Below are positions 1 to 11,362 of a stretch of 64,000 nucleotides of DNA, in pieces. Under the pieces are notes generated by a model, which saw only the letters and a program-made list of their open reading frames with translations, made no database searches and had not been told where the DNA came from. Location: positions 89,510 to 153,509 of the forward strand of contig CALNHX010003300.1 in the NCBI GenBank assembly GCA_940337035.1, read 5' to 3'. The stretch comes from Agriotes lineatus (lineage: Eukaryota > Arthropoda > Insecta > Coleoptera > Elateridae). Position 1 is the stretch's first letter; the number at the start of each line of letters is the position of its first letter. The translations under genes were made by a program, and so were the position numbers.

Positions 1-215
1 TAGAATGGGTGAGAGGATACATCCTTGTCTAACACCTGCTTTAGCTTTGAACGTTTGTGAGTACACATTATTAACTCTTACTTTTGCGCTGTTGTTCTCG
101 TATAAATTACGTATTAATGTGACTAGGTGTGGGGGTGTGCCCATTTCTATTAGTAGTAAAACACTTAAAACAGTAAATTCGTGTAATAATTCAGAAGAAA
201 TAATCTATTCTACAT
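1..215 (-). pseudogene. LINE reverse transcriptase fragment, cut by window edge
   Basis: Read on the minus strand, positions 165 to 3 give an uninterrupted stretch with the motif MGTPPHLVTLIRNLY followed about 30 residues later by GVRQGCILSPIL. The second is the conserved RT block just before the catalytic YADD motif of non-LTR retrotransposons, and the spacing matches the RTE/CR1-like group. Upstream (165-215) the frame stays partly open but an in-frame TAG lies near 205, so this is a decayed copy. The catalytic YADD part would lie left of position 1. It would once have encoded the polymerase for target-primed reverse transcription. RT identity is near certain; the clade is a guess. Confidence 0.85.
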
Positions 216-821
216 GACTACCTAACATTAATGAAGTGGTGTGTATAATTCCACCACTTTATACTATCCATATACGTAATGTAAGTAAATAATTTTTTTA
301 TAAACGGTAAGATAAACTAACTTTTTAAAATATCTACGCTCACAATCTTAAAAAAACTTGTATCTACGTCAGTGTGTAAAATTGCCTTTTAGTTGGCAGT
401 TTTAAGTTTTTAAAACGACTGTTTAATAACATGCTTTCATTAGTTTACGTCGTCAATAGTAACGTGTTTAAAAGATTTCATTAGGCATGTTGTCAGTAGC
501 AACGTGTTTTAAAAATTTTAAAACATGCAAAATTGCGACCGGTTGCTAGTTATCCTAATTAATTTTTTTTTATATTTACCGTCTTTTCGAGATTCTATCG
601 TAGATAAAATATTGTACGATACACATGCGTAAAGCATCTTTAGTCACTCGCGGGGCTTAAAACGCTCGCTCACTCGCGTTTTAACTCTACTCCACTCGTG
701 CCTAAAGAGTAGCTTTGCGCACTTGTGTCGTAAATTTCTATTATTTTAGATACAATGTAAAATTATTATGTAAATTTGTAAAACTTTAACACTGAATAAG
801 GCTCGTAAAAAAATCTGAATA
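216..821. other. AT-rich spacer with short degenerate repeats
   Basis: No gene is visible. Two similar stretches of about 25 bp (GTCGTCAATAGTAACGTG near 448 and GTTGTCAGTAGCAACGTG near 489) form a short degenerate direct repeat. A CpG-containing palindromic patch (CTCGCGGGGCTTAAAACGC to ACTCGCGTTTTAACTC, about 645-690) looks like part of an interspersed repeat. The rest is AT-rich. Confidence 0.4.
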
Positions 822-823
822 TA

Positions 824-2123
824 CAGTGTCCGTCAAAAAGTCGGCATAATATGGGAAACATTTTTATATTTGATTTTTCAAAAAAACTTTTTACTTCAAT
901 AATTTGTGCTTTTCTAAAAACCTATTTAGCCCCTATCATATATACCGAGTGATTTTTACTTATTTAAAAAATGCAGTTTTTCGAAATTGTCAAAATCCGA
1001 AAAGTGCTATTTTTCGGAAATTAGTAAAATTCAATGAGATTTTTTAGAGTGTGTTATTTTTTGCTAACTGAACAATCTCAAGGCCAGAAACCCCTATTTT
1101 TCAACTTTAGCTAAAAATTTATTTTTAAATTTTTTAAATATTTTACGAAATTTCACATAGCAAGACTTAATATTAAAATACGAATTTTTTTATGTGAACA
1201 ATTTGAAGGTTTATAATTGAGAAACATAATACAAAATGTTAATTAATTCGTTAGATTATTTATTATTTACCAAAAAGTAGTATGTTTGCATAATTTTTTC
1301 GTTTTTTATACAAGACGTTTTTTAGGAGAAATATTTTTCAATTCTAATTCTAATTAATATCTATTTAAATGGATTCAAGAAACTCTAATCTAGCCCTGTT
1401 AATAAATTACTGTTACAAAAATCCTGTAAATATTCTTTTACAGTTGTCTAAATGACGATTTTTTTAGAACATGTGATTGGACACAGAAAAATCTCCTCTT
1501 TTAGACAACTGGAAAAGAACATTTACAGAATTTTTTTAATAGTAATTCATTAGCCGTGCTAGATTAGAGTTTCTTGAAGTCATTTAAATAGATATCAATT
1601 AGAATTAAAAATATTTCTCTTAACAAGCGGTTTGCATAAAAAACGCAAAAATTATGCAAACACTACTTTTCGGTAGATAATAAAAACTCTAAAGAAGTAA
1701 TTAAGAATTTATATTATTGTTTCCAATTATAAATCTTTAAAGTGTTCACATAAAAAAATTTGAACTTTAATATTAAGTCTTGGTAGGTGAAATTTTGAAA
1801 AATATCTAAAAAATTAGAAAAATAATTTTTAGCTAAAGTTAAAAAATAAGGGTTTTCTGACTTTGAGATTGTTCAGTTAGCTAAAAATTACACACTCTAA
1901 AGAAATCTCATTGAAATATTACTTAATTTCCGAAAAATAGCACTTTTCGGATTTTGACAATTTCGAAAAACTCCATTTTCTAAATAAGTAAAAATCACTC
2001 GGTATATATGATACGGGCTAAATAGGTTATTAGACAAGCACACATGACTGACGTAAAAAGTTTTTTTGAAAAATCAAAAATAAAAATGTTTCCCATATTA
2101 TGTCGACTTTTTGGTGTACACTG
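824..2123. mobile_element. Giant foldback (near-complete palindrome) element with TA ends
   Basis: The left arm (824 to about 1466) and the right arm (about 1487 to 2123) are inverted copies over their full length, leaving a spacer of only about 20 bp around 1467-1486. Ends read TA-CAGTGT... and ...ACACTG-TA, consistent with a TA target duplication as in Tc1/mariner-type elements. Both arms contain the same landmarks in mirror order: ATAATATGGGAAAC, AAAATCCGAAAAGTGCTATT, TTTAAATAGATATCAATT. There is no coding capacity. Arms differ by scattered substitutions and small indels, so the element is not brand new. A transcript across it would fold into a roughly 640-bp hairpin. The superfamily is inferred from the ends only. 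Confidence 0.85.
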
Positions 2124-2152
2124 TATATTATTTATGAATGTTTGAACTTTTC

Positions 2153-2454
2153 TTCAACATAATTTCTTTTTCTTCCTCTTATTTATAGGCCAGTGGTCTG
2201 TTTTAACCACGAAGTGGTGGTTCTGTGAGCCCTCTTTACCCTTAGGCCGGGTAGGTGGCTAGCCTTGCCCGTCGAAAGTGAGGTAGAGTTTCCTTGTTTA
2301 GGGATTTCCGACTACCACAGGTGTTAGCGTGGTAGCCGGGGAGCGTGCGATTTTTAATAAAATTTTTCTAGATTCCGCCGGGATTCGAACCCGAGCCGGC
2401 CACTTGAGAGGCGAGCATTTGCTCGCGGGGCCATCCGCTCATTTCAACATAATT
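2153..2454 (-). mobile_element. tRNA-derived SINE, family A copy 1
   Basis: On the minus strand the element starts near 2442 with a tRNA-like head: GAGCGGATGGCCCCGCGAGC, then the exact Pol III B-box core GGTTCGAATCC within GGGTTCGAATCCCGGC. An unrelated body follows and the element ends near 2165 in an AAGAGGAAGAAAAAG-type tail. It is flanked by a perfect 12-bp duplication TTCAACATAATT at 2153-2164 and 2443-2454, the mark of LINE-mediated insertion. A second copy lies at 14077-14367. It encodes no protein. The head is not a functional tRNA gene, because no acceptor stem closes on the body. Confidence 0.9.
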
Positions 2455-3585
2455 GACTGCAATAATTATCCAATAAAGATGATTTAAAATATAAATAATA
2501 CAGTCGTAAAACAAAAATTTACTATCACAGCTTGTCATTTAAAAGGTTGAGGTTAGATGGTTTGAAAATGCCATAATATGCATCTTTGAAATGCATTAAC
2601 TATTCAAGGCCTGGTTTTCCGGCTGACTAAAAAAGGCCAAACATTTGGGTTGAAATTGCAGTCATTTATTAGTACACTGCAAGGTTTCAATTTCCCGCCA
2701 TTCTGCGGAAATTTCGTGCCCACTGCATGGTGAAAATACATGGAATGACCAAGGGACTAATTTTGAAAACTATCAAGTTTTGGACTACGGTAAGTTGGGC
2801 TAGATCGACATAATTTAGCCTCAAGAATTGTGCTAGCTTTTCGTATGGACATTTTAGAGACACTCTGTATGCAGGAGAAGAGTACCGCCTTCTTTTGATC
2901 CATGAAAATGCCGCTATCGCCACCATTTTTACTTCAATGTCACTTTTCATTAGTTGCGATTTTTGGAAATGCCAAGTTCTTCTGTAGGAAATTGCAGCGA
3001 ACGCTCCGAAAATCATGTAAGACTATTTTTACTACCTCAAAAAATTAAAAATCAAAAGAGAAGAAACCTGCGTAAAACACCGAAGAAAGCATAAATTTGG
3101 TAGTTAGTTCCTACATGTGTTTTATCATTTTTTTTTATTTTCCGGTGGTTTTTGTAATAGATTTCAATGAAGTACTAACCGCAAATACAACCCAAGCTAT
3201 AAAAATCTGGTGTGATACACTCACACAACTTCCTTTTACAGTGATCTTATAATTAGTCAAAAATTTCATTTTTAATTTTTAACCATTTGTCAAAAATTTT
3301 CAAAAATTACAAATTCTACAAAAACGGTACAAAATAGAGCGTTAGTTAAAGAGACAAATTTTCTCTGGAATTTTAAGGTGAATTCAAAAATGTAATAATA
3401 TACCGGGTGTTTTATTTACAATAGGAGTTAATAAAAAAATAGGACAAAAACAAAAGAAACCCACTTTAGAAGTATTCAACTGGAAAATCACCTATCTCAC
3501 ATCAATAAACATTAAAAATGTAATAAAACTGTAAAGTTTAAAAAAAATCGTTAGAGCCGTTTTTGAAAAAATCGAAAAAAACTGA
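2455..3585. other. Unassigned repeat-like DNA
   Basis: No recognisable gene. Positions 2640-3016 contain a compact unit whose minus strand has a 109-codon open frame (3016 to 2687) with no motif I recognise; it resembles non-coding repeat DNA more than protein. Near 3400 an ACCGGGTGTTTTATTTACA stretch looks like the end of another interspersed element. Confidence 0.3.
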
Positions 3586-3589
3586 AAAA

Positions 3590-3880
3590 TCACAAGAGTA
3601 AACACCTACTTCCGGTTATGCGATTTTCTTCAAAAGCTTGCTGTCTCATCTACATAGTACACAAAACTTATACATAAAGTTTCAACGCTATACCTCTTTT
3701 CGTTTTTGAGATATTCTGTTCACAGACAGACAGACTGACACACAGACACACAGACCAATGAAAAAAATATGTTTTTTGGGTTCAGGGGACTCTAAAACGT
3801 AAAGATCTGTTGAAAACTCAATTTCGAATTTTTGGGGTGAATCCAATACTTCATTTATTGTAAAAGGAAGTAATAATTGA
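3590..3880 (-). mobile_element. Partial element of family C (CAGACAGA module)
   Basis: Contains ACAGACAGACAGACTGAC, then AAAACGTAAAGATCTG and a terminal CAATACTT...GGAAGTAATA block. The same order of modules occurs at 12111-12876, 24023-24710 and, inverted, at 46849-47360. The tRNA-like head seen in the longer copies is absent here, so this is either a truncated or a diverged relative. Orientation follows the tRNA-like part of the complete copies. Confidence 0.6.
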
Positions 3881-4781
3881 AATTATGGAAGTTAGTTTTG
3901 AGTAAAAATTGCGAAAGATCCAGTCGCATTAAAACTAAAATGCAAGTTAAGGCGAGTGTTTAGTAACTTTAAAAGTCTTCTTTTGACACATCTGGGGATT
4001 TTTGAGAACGCCTAAATACACGTAACAAAATGAATGGCTACTGCCTCTGGCAAGCGCTCTCTTGTATATTTGACCAGTGGAGGTTGTTAATCCTGTAATA
4101 ATAAGTTAATCTTACAGCATATGTACCTCATTACGAACAGTTAGCTAAGAAAACAGAATGCAAACACATTTAACCGTAAATATAGGACATGGAGAAGTTA
4201 TAACTGAGAATATCCCTTACGCATACTTAATTGAAAATTTTCCATAGCAACGGCTATTATTAATAATCGGAAATTTATTGAAATTTACCGGAAATTTTCC
4301 ACATATGTCATTGTCATCAAAGCATATACCATATAGGGACGTCAAAGTCAGTACGTTGATAATGATTGTTGCTGTGGGCAACCAAAAGCGACACCTAAAC
4401 AAACTTAAATGTTAATTAATTGTAGTTTTGACAAAAAATCCCAACATTTTAGAACTTAGATATTAGTTTTATTATTATTTTTAACAAAAATGTTTTTTAC
4501 TGTGCTTTTTCATTCGTGATATTCTCTATCAAAATATAACGCGTGCATAAAGCATTTCCTATGGAAATATTTGCAAAACGTTTCTGCAGCGACTTTTTTT
4601 TCTAACAACATCATTCGTGCATGCCTCCAGGAAAAACTATCTGCAGAACAATTTCCAGAAATTTTTCAATCATTTGTTATATTTCAACTGAAAATTGCGA
4701 AATGTTTTTAATAGTCATAATAGTTTAATAGCTTTTATTCTACATGTTATAAAAATTTAAAATACATACAATCTAAAAACT
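3881..4781. other. AT-rich spacer, nothing recognised
   Basis: No coding, RNA or structured repeat was recognised. A minus-strand 61-codon frame near 4217-4402 has no identifiable similarity. Confidence 0.3.
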
Positions 4782-4922
4782 ATACAAGGTGCCCAACTTA
4801 AATGTACGCAGCTTTAAGCAGGTGAGTATGCAACACAAACACCATTCGCCCTTGAAATGTAATGTGTGTTGCATACTCAACTGCTTAAAGCTGCGTACAT
4901 TTAACTTGGGCACCCTGTATAT
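4782..4922. mobile_element. Small palindromic MITE
   Basis: Left arm TATACAAGGTGCCCAACTTA (from 4782) is mirrored by the right arm ending near 4922 (rc TATACAGGGTGCCCAAGTTA). Each arm is about 55 bp and includes GTACGCAGCTTTAAGC and TGAGTATGCAACACA; the loop is about 25 bp. The CAGGGTGCCC tips next to TA are typical of Tc1/mariner-type MITEs in insects. There are only a few mismatches between arms and no coding capacity. The same tip (CACCCTGTATA) recurs near 14035 and 53268, marking the ends of other elements. Confidence 0.9.
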
Positions 4923-7857
4923 AATAGAATAATTCATTCTCATAAATCAATGGCGTAAAAAATGAAATATTGTATGCTATTTTGAGAGTTAATAAACGTA
5001 TACTATTTTTTAGCCCAATTGCCAAGTTGTAGTTAAAGAATAATTACTGCTGTAGACCCAATAATGCTAGTTGAAACGTTTACAACGACAAATTAAGCTT
5101 ACTCGACGTGATTCTAAAACCCAATAAACTATCAATTAACATTGAAAATAAAATGTCACTTGAATGACATTTATAAAACATTGCAAGGCTATATTGCATT
5201 CGAATTTTTAGTTTTTTATGTCGTTATTGTTATTATTATTAATTTTTCCCTTTGTTTACTTCTTGCTGATTTTATAAGTTTAAGAAGATTTTTTTAATTT
5301 TATTACAATATTCTGCACTCACAATATTTATGTACATAAAGGTACTACTCTTATTTGATCAAGTTTCTTGTCTTGTCTAAAACTTTTGAGTAACCAATAT
5401 AATGGTATATTTTAATAAATATTGAACAATTTATTGAAAATTAACAAAGACCTTTTGGCCCGTACCTACGTAAATTGATAAGTATTTGTTGGATGTTAGC
5501 AACATGTACAAAAGTATATTTATTTCATTTTTAAAAATCTGAATTTGATCGCTTAAGATCATTCTAAATCCTCATCATGGCCAATCACTATAAAATTTTA
5601 TGTTTTTCTCATTTCCACAAAAATCACTGCGTAAAATAGTATTTGTTTTCCTGTGGTACTTAATAATTTTTCTTGGAACCATTGACTCCTGGACTCCTAA
5701 AGGTATCTCTGTTAAAATTATATCTTGTAATGGTTCACTGCACATAGCAATTCTGATTGCAGAATTAACTAAATAATTTGAGGGATAGAAGTTAGCATGA
5801 AATAAAGCAAGTTTAGGAAGAGTTACTTTCAAAGTTTCAGATATGATTAATGTTCGGATGGACTAATGAAATTTAATTTGTAACTGACGGCGTTAAGCTT
5901 ATTAATATCAGACATGTCAATAAAATAATACAGAATGATTTGTTAAGTACAGAAAGAATATGAGCGTTATGTATTAAAAGTATAAGCCATGAAACGGCAA
6001 ATTAGCTGAAAGGTAAACGAAACAGTGCTAGCAAAATAATTATTGCAGAACAATGAAAAATGGAAAGCAACCGATCGAAAGACAATTAGTGAGATGCTAA
6101 AGAAACTCCAAGTGTATCAGTACATTATAAACAAAAGTGATTTCAAAGCAGAGCAAAGTGTAGTGACATTTATTCTAAGAAAAACAATTTGAGTAGTTAG
6201 GCAAAGACATGACATCAAAACTGTACTCCATAAGGTTAAACATGTTATCAATCCTAATTTCCTTTATAAAAATTGAAATTCTAGTTGCTAAGTTACACGA
6301 GAGTCTTTTGTTATTAATAACTAAAGAAGCCTGTAAAATTTATCACATAAAATTATAAATAAAAGGTATTTAGTTATACCAATTGTGTGTAAAGTTATTA
6401 ACCACTGTACAGGGCATCGGCGAGTATAAGTTCCCAAGTGTTAAGAGGTCCAAGTAAAGCAGATCAGGCAGCAGCAGGATTCGTCCAAGTGCGAGTAACT
6501 TCGGGGGCCCATTTTCTTAGGCAAGCAGCATCGCCCAGCAAAAATAGTGTCTGTTGCGTGTAGAGGGGACCTTCAGGAGCCCGTACGTATAGGAATTCCA
6601 GCCAATAAGTCATTCCCAAGTGCGCAATTCCCATGGCATCATTGAAAAGTGTATCTAGCCTCCGAGGGGTCTCCGCTTAAGGTAGGATTCCACAGGAACC
6701 TGCTGCAGCCCCATAATTCGCGGGGTTCGTCAAGTTGAGGCTGTTTACGAGGTGTAGCATCGAATTCCAGTTGTCCAGATCTGTCCAGCATCGAGAAATT
6801 TAGGTAGCGTCCTTTGAAAATGCAAGATGACGCAGCAGAACAAAGAAGCAATCGCGCTTGGGTTCCGACGTCACACTAAGAACAAAATGAGCTTATCAGT
6901 TGCTACGTCCCAGTATTAATATTTACCTGACGCTTCATTGCCATTTTGGTGTTTTACAATTCAATTTAATGCTGTTTTCGCACTGGCAGAGCATCGTGTT
7001 TACTGAGTCAAATTTAGAGCTTATCTAAACGTCAGATGGAAATTGTGTATTTGGCCGAAATATTTGAGAATATTTGTCATACAACGAGTTATTAGTCGTT
7101 CAAAGTTTTTCTTAATTTTATGAACCTACACCCTGAACCAAATTTGTCTCATGTTGTACGGAGCTAATATTTCGAAAACCGCTAAATTTAGAGATATAGG
7201 TGGTTATACAAAAAGTGTTCAGTTTTCAACGTAGAATTCGAAAATGGTACAATAAGAGAGTGTTCCATTTGAAAAAAACCTACATGGACTTATATCTCTT
7301 ATCTGGGACACCCTGCATACTAACTTTTTACTTAAAAAACTGTGCAACTATAAATGCTAAGTGACATGTTCGAGCGTTTTTCCGATAATAAAATATCTGA
7401 ATTTTAAATGAATCTGTGCAAGACTTTATGGACCCATTGTATACTTTATTAGGCGGGACTGTTACAATATAGAGATACAGTTTTCTAGAACAGCTGCATG
7501 ATCCCCAACTTCGTGAGTTTTACTTGGCGGCATTATTACCGGAACTTGTAAATCCGCGTAAAAGACGGAGTATGTCCATAAGCAAATCCTTTATTAATCC
7601 TACAGTTTGTGCGGTAGTGTTAAATATTTTTTGGTACCAATGTGTTTTAATAATCATTAAGGTATTTCATAATTTAAAGTGCCATAGGTTGTCAGGTCAT
7701 TTTGGACAGCTTACAGCCATATAACTAACCATTCAAGCCTTTAGGGCAGCCTATTTATATTTCAAACCCGTTTCCAGCATTTTAACTTTTCATCACATCT
7801 CCTAGCAATCTTAAATTCGAACACCCTGTAGTTTATCGCAGTTACCTCGATTTGGGC
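4923..7857. other. Unassigned DNA, partly GC-richer
   Basis: No gene recognised. A minus-strand 85-codon frame (5832-5575) reads like protein but matches no family I know. Positions 6400-6890 are distinctly GC-richer than the surroundings without a convincing open frame. Near 7310 (GGGACACCCTGCATA) and 7818 (GAACACCCTGTAG) are tips like those of TA-flanked MITEs. Confidence 0.3.
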
Positions 7858-9240
7858 CACCCTTTATTTACTTATTTACTTTCAGGCGTGTTAAAAGTTC
7901 CTGTTGAAGCAAATGAGGGGACCTCGTCTTCCTTGTCACACCGACATTATTTTGTTTTATCCGGTGAACGATGCCGCCTTCCATTGGCCGCCGAGTCGCT
8001 TGGGGACGCTTTCGTTCTTGGCAGGCATTATTTTGTTTTTCCTGCAAGCAGTTAGTTACCACAGAGTCGTTCAGTGAGACGCAAGAAGCGTGTAGTGGGC
8101 CGTGATGTGTACCGTTGGTACGTGGGTGTTTGGGCATTCCGATGGCCGAGTTCTGCTTCACTGGGTGAGGGTTGACCCTTCTATCCCGATAAAACGGGGA
8201 ACAAACTTGCAGGAGTTAGATTTCTTGGCCTCACCGTCGTTTTGGTCTCATGAGAGAGACGCATTCCAGTTGACGCCCTTACAAGGCGGATTTCTGCCAG
8301 CATTCTCACGTGACGCCCACGCTTTCGCACCTACGTTGCCTCTGCAGGCATGTTGCTAGGTGACCTCTCGCCCTGACGCTCACGGATCGTCGAGATACAC
8401 GTATCTGTGTAACCAATTTATAACGTATTATCTGTCATTTATGTGAACTAAACTTATATTGTGTGTGTGTGCTAGTTTTAATGTGCTTTCGCCGCCAACT
8501 ATTGTTCTTGGGTCACGAACTTGGTGGCTCCGTCGCCGTCCATTTTAGTTTCACGTACCGCCCGATCAAGGCCCGTTGGATTTAAGAGTTCATAGTAAAG
8601 CCGCTCATGGCCGGTTGTATAGTCAGTAATTATTTCCGCCATCGATATTGCAACCATTTATGTGTGACCATTTGCTGTTATGTTGTACTAGAAATAACGC
8701 GCCTTTCCAGCTGGGGCAATAAATTTAGGCATAGTGTAATCTTGGTAGCCTTGTAAATTACCCCTTTGTTAACGTCAGACCAATAGACGAATATTTGAAC
8801 TAGGGCCTTATTATTTTGGCGAATCTGTGCATGCTCTTTTCAGGATAAGTTTTCTGTGTAACGATTGATGTACGACGAAGTTTTAGCTTTGGAGCGACAC
8901 AGGTAAGTCTGGCGACGCGCGACGCCGCCGCAGTGGCGACGAGGCCCGAAATAGTTATTCAAGTATTTTTCCCGAAATTGTAATTTGAGTTCTACAGCTT
9001 CTCGTGTACCTTCCTGACGTAGTACCCTGTGTACCTCTCGTTCCGTCTAACCGTCCAGGTCCGGTTGCCCGAGTATACTCCGAGACAGCCCTGGTGGCGC
9101 CCTTTTGACTCACCCTATGTATGTCACGCCACGCTTGCCCAGTGACGTACCGTTTGAACCACGCCCATCTCCCTGAGCGTATCAGCCGAGGCCTTTAGTC
9201 TGTTTTGACGAATCTCTCACACTGCGTGGGTGTCGTTAAG
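7858..9240 (+). other. GC/CpG-rich segment with a possible small exon (8844-8902)
   Basis: This segment is GC- and CpG-richer than most of the window. Inside it, TGCATGCTCTTTTCAG (acceptor ending at 8843) and CACAG|GTAAGT (donor, GT at 8903) bracket a 59-bp potential exon. That exon carries an ATG at 8868 whose frame (start MYDEVLALE) runs into the donor. The flanking downstream part is very rich in CGACG. It could be a 5' exon/promoter region of a host gene or a retroelement LTR/leader. AATAAA at 8716 would fit either. Without homology both readings are weak. Confidence 0.25.
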
Positions 9241-9663
9241 TCATTTTGATACAGTAACAAAGTCATATAAATAATTAGCATCTCTATCTGATTCCTATGT
9301 TCTGTATTACTGATTTAGTTATGTACAATGAAATTCTATATGTATTTACTATATAATAATATTGAACTAACTACGATTTTTGTATCCATTTTTACATTCT
9401 TAAGTATAATCATATGCATGTTAATCTATTTTTCTATTGTAAACAAATTTGTAGTTAAGTTTTCTGCTTTACTCTATGTTTTATCACTTTCTAATAAATA
9501 GTATTTTGCTTATTACTATTAAAATTGGCACTTTGTTTGATAAGCAATTATGTTTGCATTTGCTACTTTTAATTCCAATAACACACACTATTTTTTCTGC
9601 AACCAAGAAACGTGCAGCATATTAAAAATTTTGACTGCTTTTGACATTTCTTACTTATAAAAC
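9241..9663. other. AT-rich spacer
   Basis: Simple AT-rich sequence; nothing recognised. Confidence 0.3.
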
Positions 9664-9975
9664 ATGGGGACAACTGCATCCATAGCCGACCAAATAGAAC
9701 TTACTTTAGTTCATAAGAAGCATGGAGTAATCTCCATGATAAGAAGTAAAAGTAGTCTCGCTTCAAACTATGTTGGAACTGGACAACGAGATAAATTAAG
9801 AGGGTTGGACAATAATAGTGAAAAATATATAGAAATCGAACGTCCTTAAATTACAAAAGACTATGATCATTGTATGGAAGGACTCGATATGTTAAGCCGC
9901 CAGGGTCATATTAGTAATGAAGCAGTAGTCATCGCAAAATTTTTAAGAGTGCAAAATTTTGAGGAAAAGCGATAA
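9664..9975 (+). pseudogene. piggyBac-type transposase fragment
   Basis: Residues 30-61 contain SLASNYVGTG followed by NNSEKYIEIERP. After an in-frame TAA (9847-9849) the same frame continues ITKDYDHCMEGLDML. This order corresponds to the PGBD2/3-like piggyBac transposase block between the last strands of the RNase-H fold and the conserved YNKxMGGVDxxD motif; here MGGVD is altered to MEGLD. The frame then runs to TAA at 9973, but similarity is not obvious after residue 80. Only about 80 of some 550 residues survive, with no flanking TTAA sites or inverted ends recognised. It would have cut and pasted DNA at TTAA; this copy is dead. Confidence 0.75.
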
Positions 9976-10215
9976 TCACTGTAGAAAAATTATGCTTATG
10001 GCTTATGAGTAGTTCGAAAATCTCAAAGGACGGTGAGAGGGGCTACCAGCGATATGAATTAACATCAGTGTTGCCAACTCTAGAAAAATTTCACTTTTCT
10101 AAAGAAATTTCAAGCAATTTAAGGGCATTCTCAGATTTTACAAAAATCGACAAATGATCGCCCAGCGTTCAATTCAGAGAATGCACAATAGATTCAGTTA
10201 AATAGGTTGTTAATA
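9976..10215. other. Spacer
   Basis: No feature recognised. Confidence 0.3.
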
Positions 10216-10437
10216 GTTTCTTTTATCTGACTCTTTCCTCTGTCTCGCGTGTTTATCACACAACGTTTCGGCAGTATTTGATCTACTCCCGTCCTCAGGT
10301 CTTCGGGTTAGTACTGAGAAGGGCTGATTTGTGTATGTCTTCTCACGTACACTCATGACTACCCCGGGGTTTGGACCCGGCACCACTGATCGCTGTGATT
10401 ACTAGTCTGTCACTTTTATCACTAAACCACCACTGCC
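10216..10437 (-). mobile_element. tRNA-derived SINE, family B copy 1
   Basis: On the minus strand, from about 10437: CAGTGGTGGTTTAGTGATAA, then GACAGACTAGTAATCACAGCG and a B-box-like block GGGTCCAAACCCCGGGG. The body contains GGGAGTAGATCAAATACTGCC and ends near 10216. The + strand copy at 53303-53534 shares head and body (GACAGACTCATAATCACAGCG, GGTTCAAACCCC, AGTAGATCAAAAACTCCCG). This identifies a SINE family with a tRNA-like head. No clean target duplication was found. Confidence 0.8.
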
Positions 10438-11202
10438 AAAATGACATTATTTAGAGAACAACTTGATAATAATTATTTGTGTCCCAAGGGCATTTTAAGA
10501 TGTTTAAGCCCGAGGGATATAAACTGTTAGAACAACTTGACGATTTAATTATATTTCGAAACTTCCACACTTCCATTTCAAATATTGACGTCCATTTCAG
10601 TATATTTTGGGCAGCGTGTAATGTAAATTCAAGCAGCTAGCGACATCTGTTGTGTGCAGTTTGCGGGATTGCAGTTTCACCTTAGATTAAGTTTTATTCT
10701 GTTATTTTGCATAGGTTTCTTTAAGCACTTCCGTTTATTGCTCACAGAGGAACTTAACTTGCTGCTTTTTCAATGTATGTTCACGTACGTTCTGGGATAT
10801 CTTATCTTAACAAGCCGCTTACACGAACAGGTCTCTACATGTTGATCTCAGCGGACCGCTTAGACGCGTAAATTCTTACTCTACTTTGTGCATTTATGGT
10901 GTTTCCATATAAGTTAGACAGAGTAGGCAAGCGACGCACTCTTGCGTTGTCTTTTCTTTCCGCCCGCATCTCGCGACATTTCGCAAGCCACAGTAACGTA
11001 AGAAAGTTGGTGGTACCCCGGCCCTCGGAGAGCGTTCGTTTGAATTAAATTATTAATGCCGATGTTCTTGTGCCCGTGAATACGTTCTTCGCGTGCTCGT
11101 TGATGTTTCCGTTGAAGTTAAACTGTTTTCCTGAGTTTCCCGTCGCAGAAGTGTTAAGTTTGCTTACGAGGAACGTTAGTAAAGTACGGCAGCGGAGGAT
11201 TC
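10438..11202. other. Spacer, CpG-richer from about 10920
   Basis: No gene assigned. From about 10920 the sequence becomes richer in CpG (CGACGCACTC, CCGCCCGCATCTCGCGAC), which would suit a promoter for the exon candidate that follows. Confidence 0.25.
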
Positions 11203-11362
11203 ATGCCGGACTTGATATACTGGTCCCAATTTACACTTAGTGGAGTTTTTTGGGTTCTCACTGGTGCTAGCCTATTTCCGAGGAAGTTTCGCCTGTTGGA
11301 AAACTGCAAATCGTTGTCGTCTTCAATTTACCCTTTGGGGATTAATAACGTTTGCTCCCTTG
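11203..11362 (+). CDS. Candidate first coding exon of an unidentified gene
   Basis: An ATG at 11203 opens a frame of 53 codons that runs exactly into a good splice donor, CCCTTG|GTAAGTG (GT at 11363). The frame would close two codons into the intron (TGA at 11369). It begins MPDLIYWSQFTLSGVF and includes a hydrophobic run (GVFWVLTGASLF) followed by basic residues (FPRKFR), compatible with a signal-anchor. The upstream 250 bp are CpG-richer than the surroundings. I do not recognise the protein and no partner exon was identified downstream. A chance open frame, or a transposon or lncRNA exon, remains quite possible. Confidence 0.2.

Noticed and set aside
2380..2440. Apparent tRNA genes (also at 10370-10437, 12290-12390, 14285-14353, 47060-47160, 53303-53375)
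   Set aside because: B-box-like TPsiC arms are present, but acceptor stems do not close and bodies are shared between dispersed copies, so they are SINE heads.
2687..3016. 109-codon minus-strand frame
   Set aside because: No recognisable motif and located within repeat-like DNA; kept only as a remark in the region entry.
5575..5832. Protein-like 85-codon minus frame
   Set aside because: Reads plausibly but no family, start context or splice sites could be named.
7858..8920. Complete LTR of a retrotransposon
   Set aside because: The GC-rich segment with AATAAA resembles an LTR and leader, but no TG...CA borders with a target duplication or second LTR could be found.
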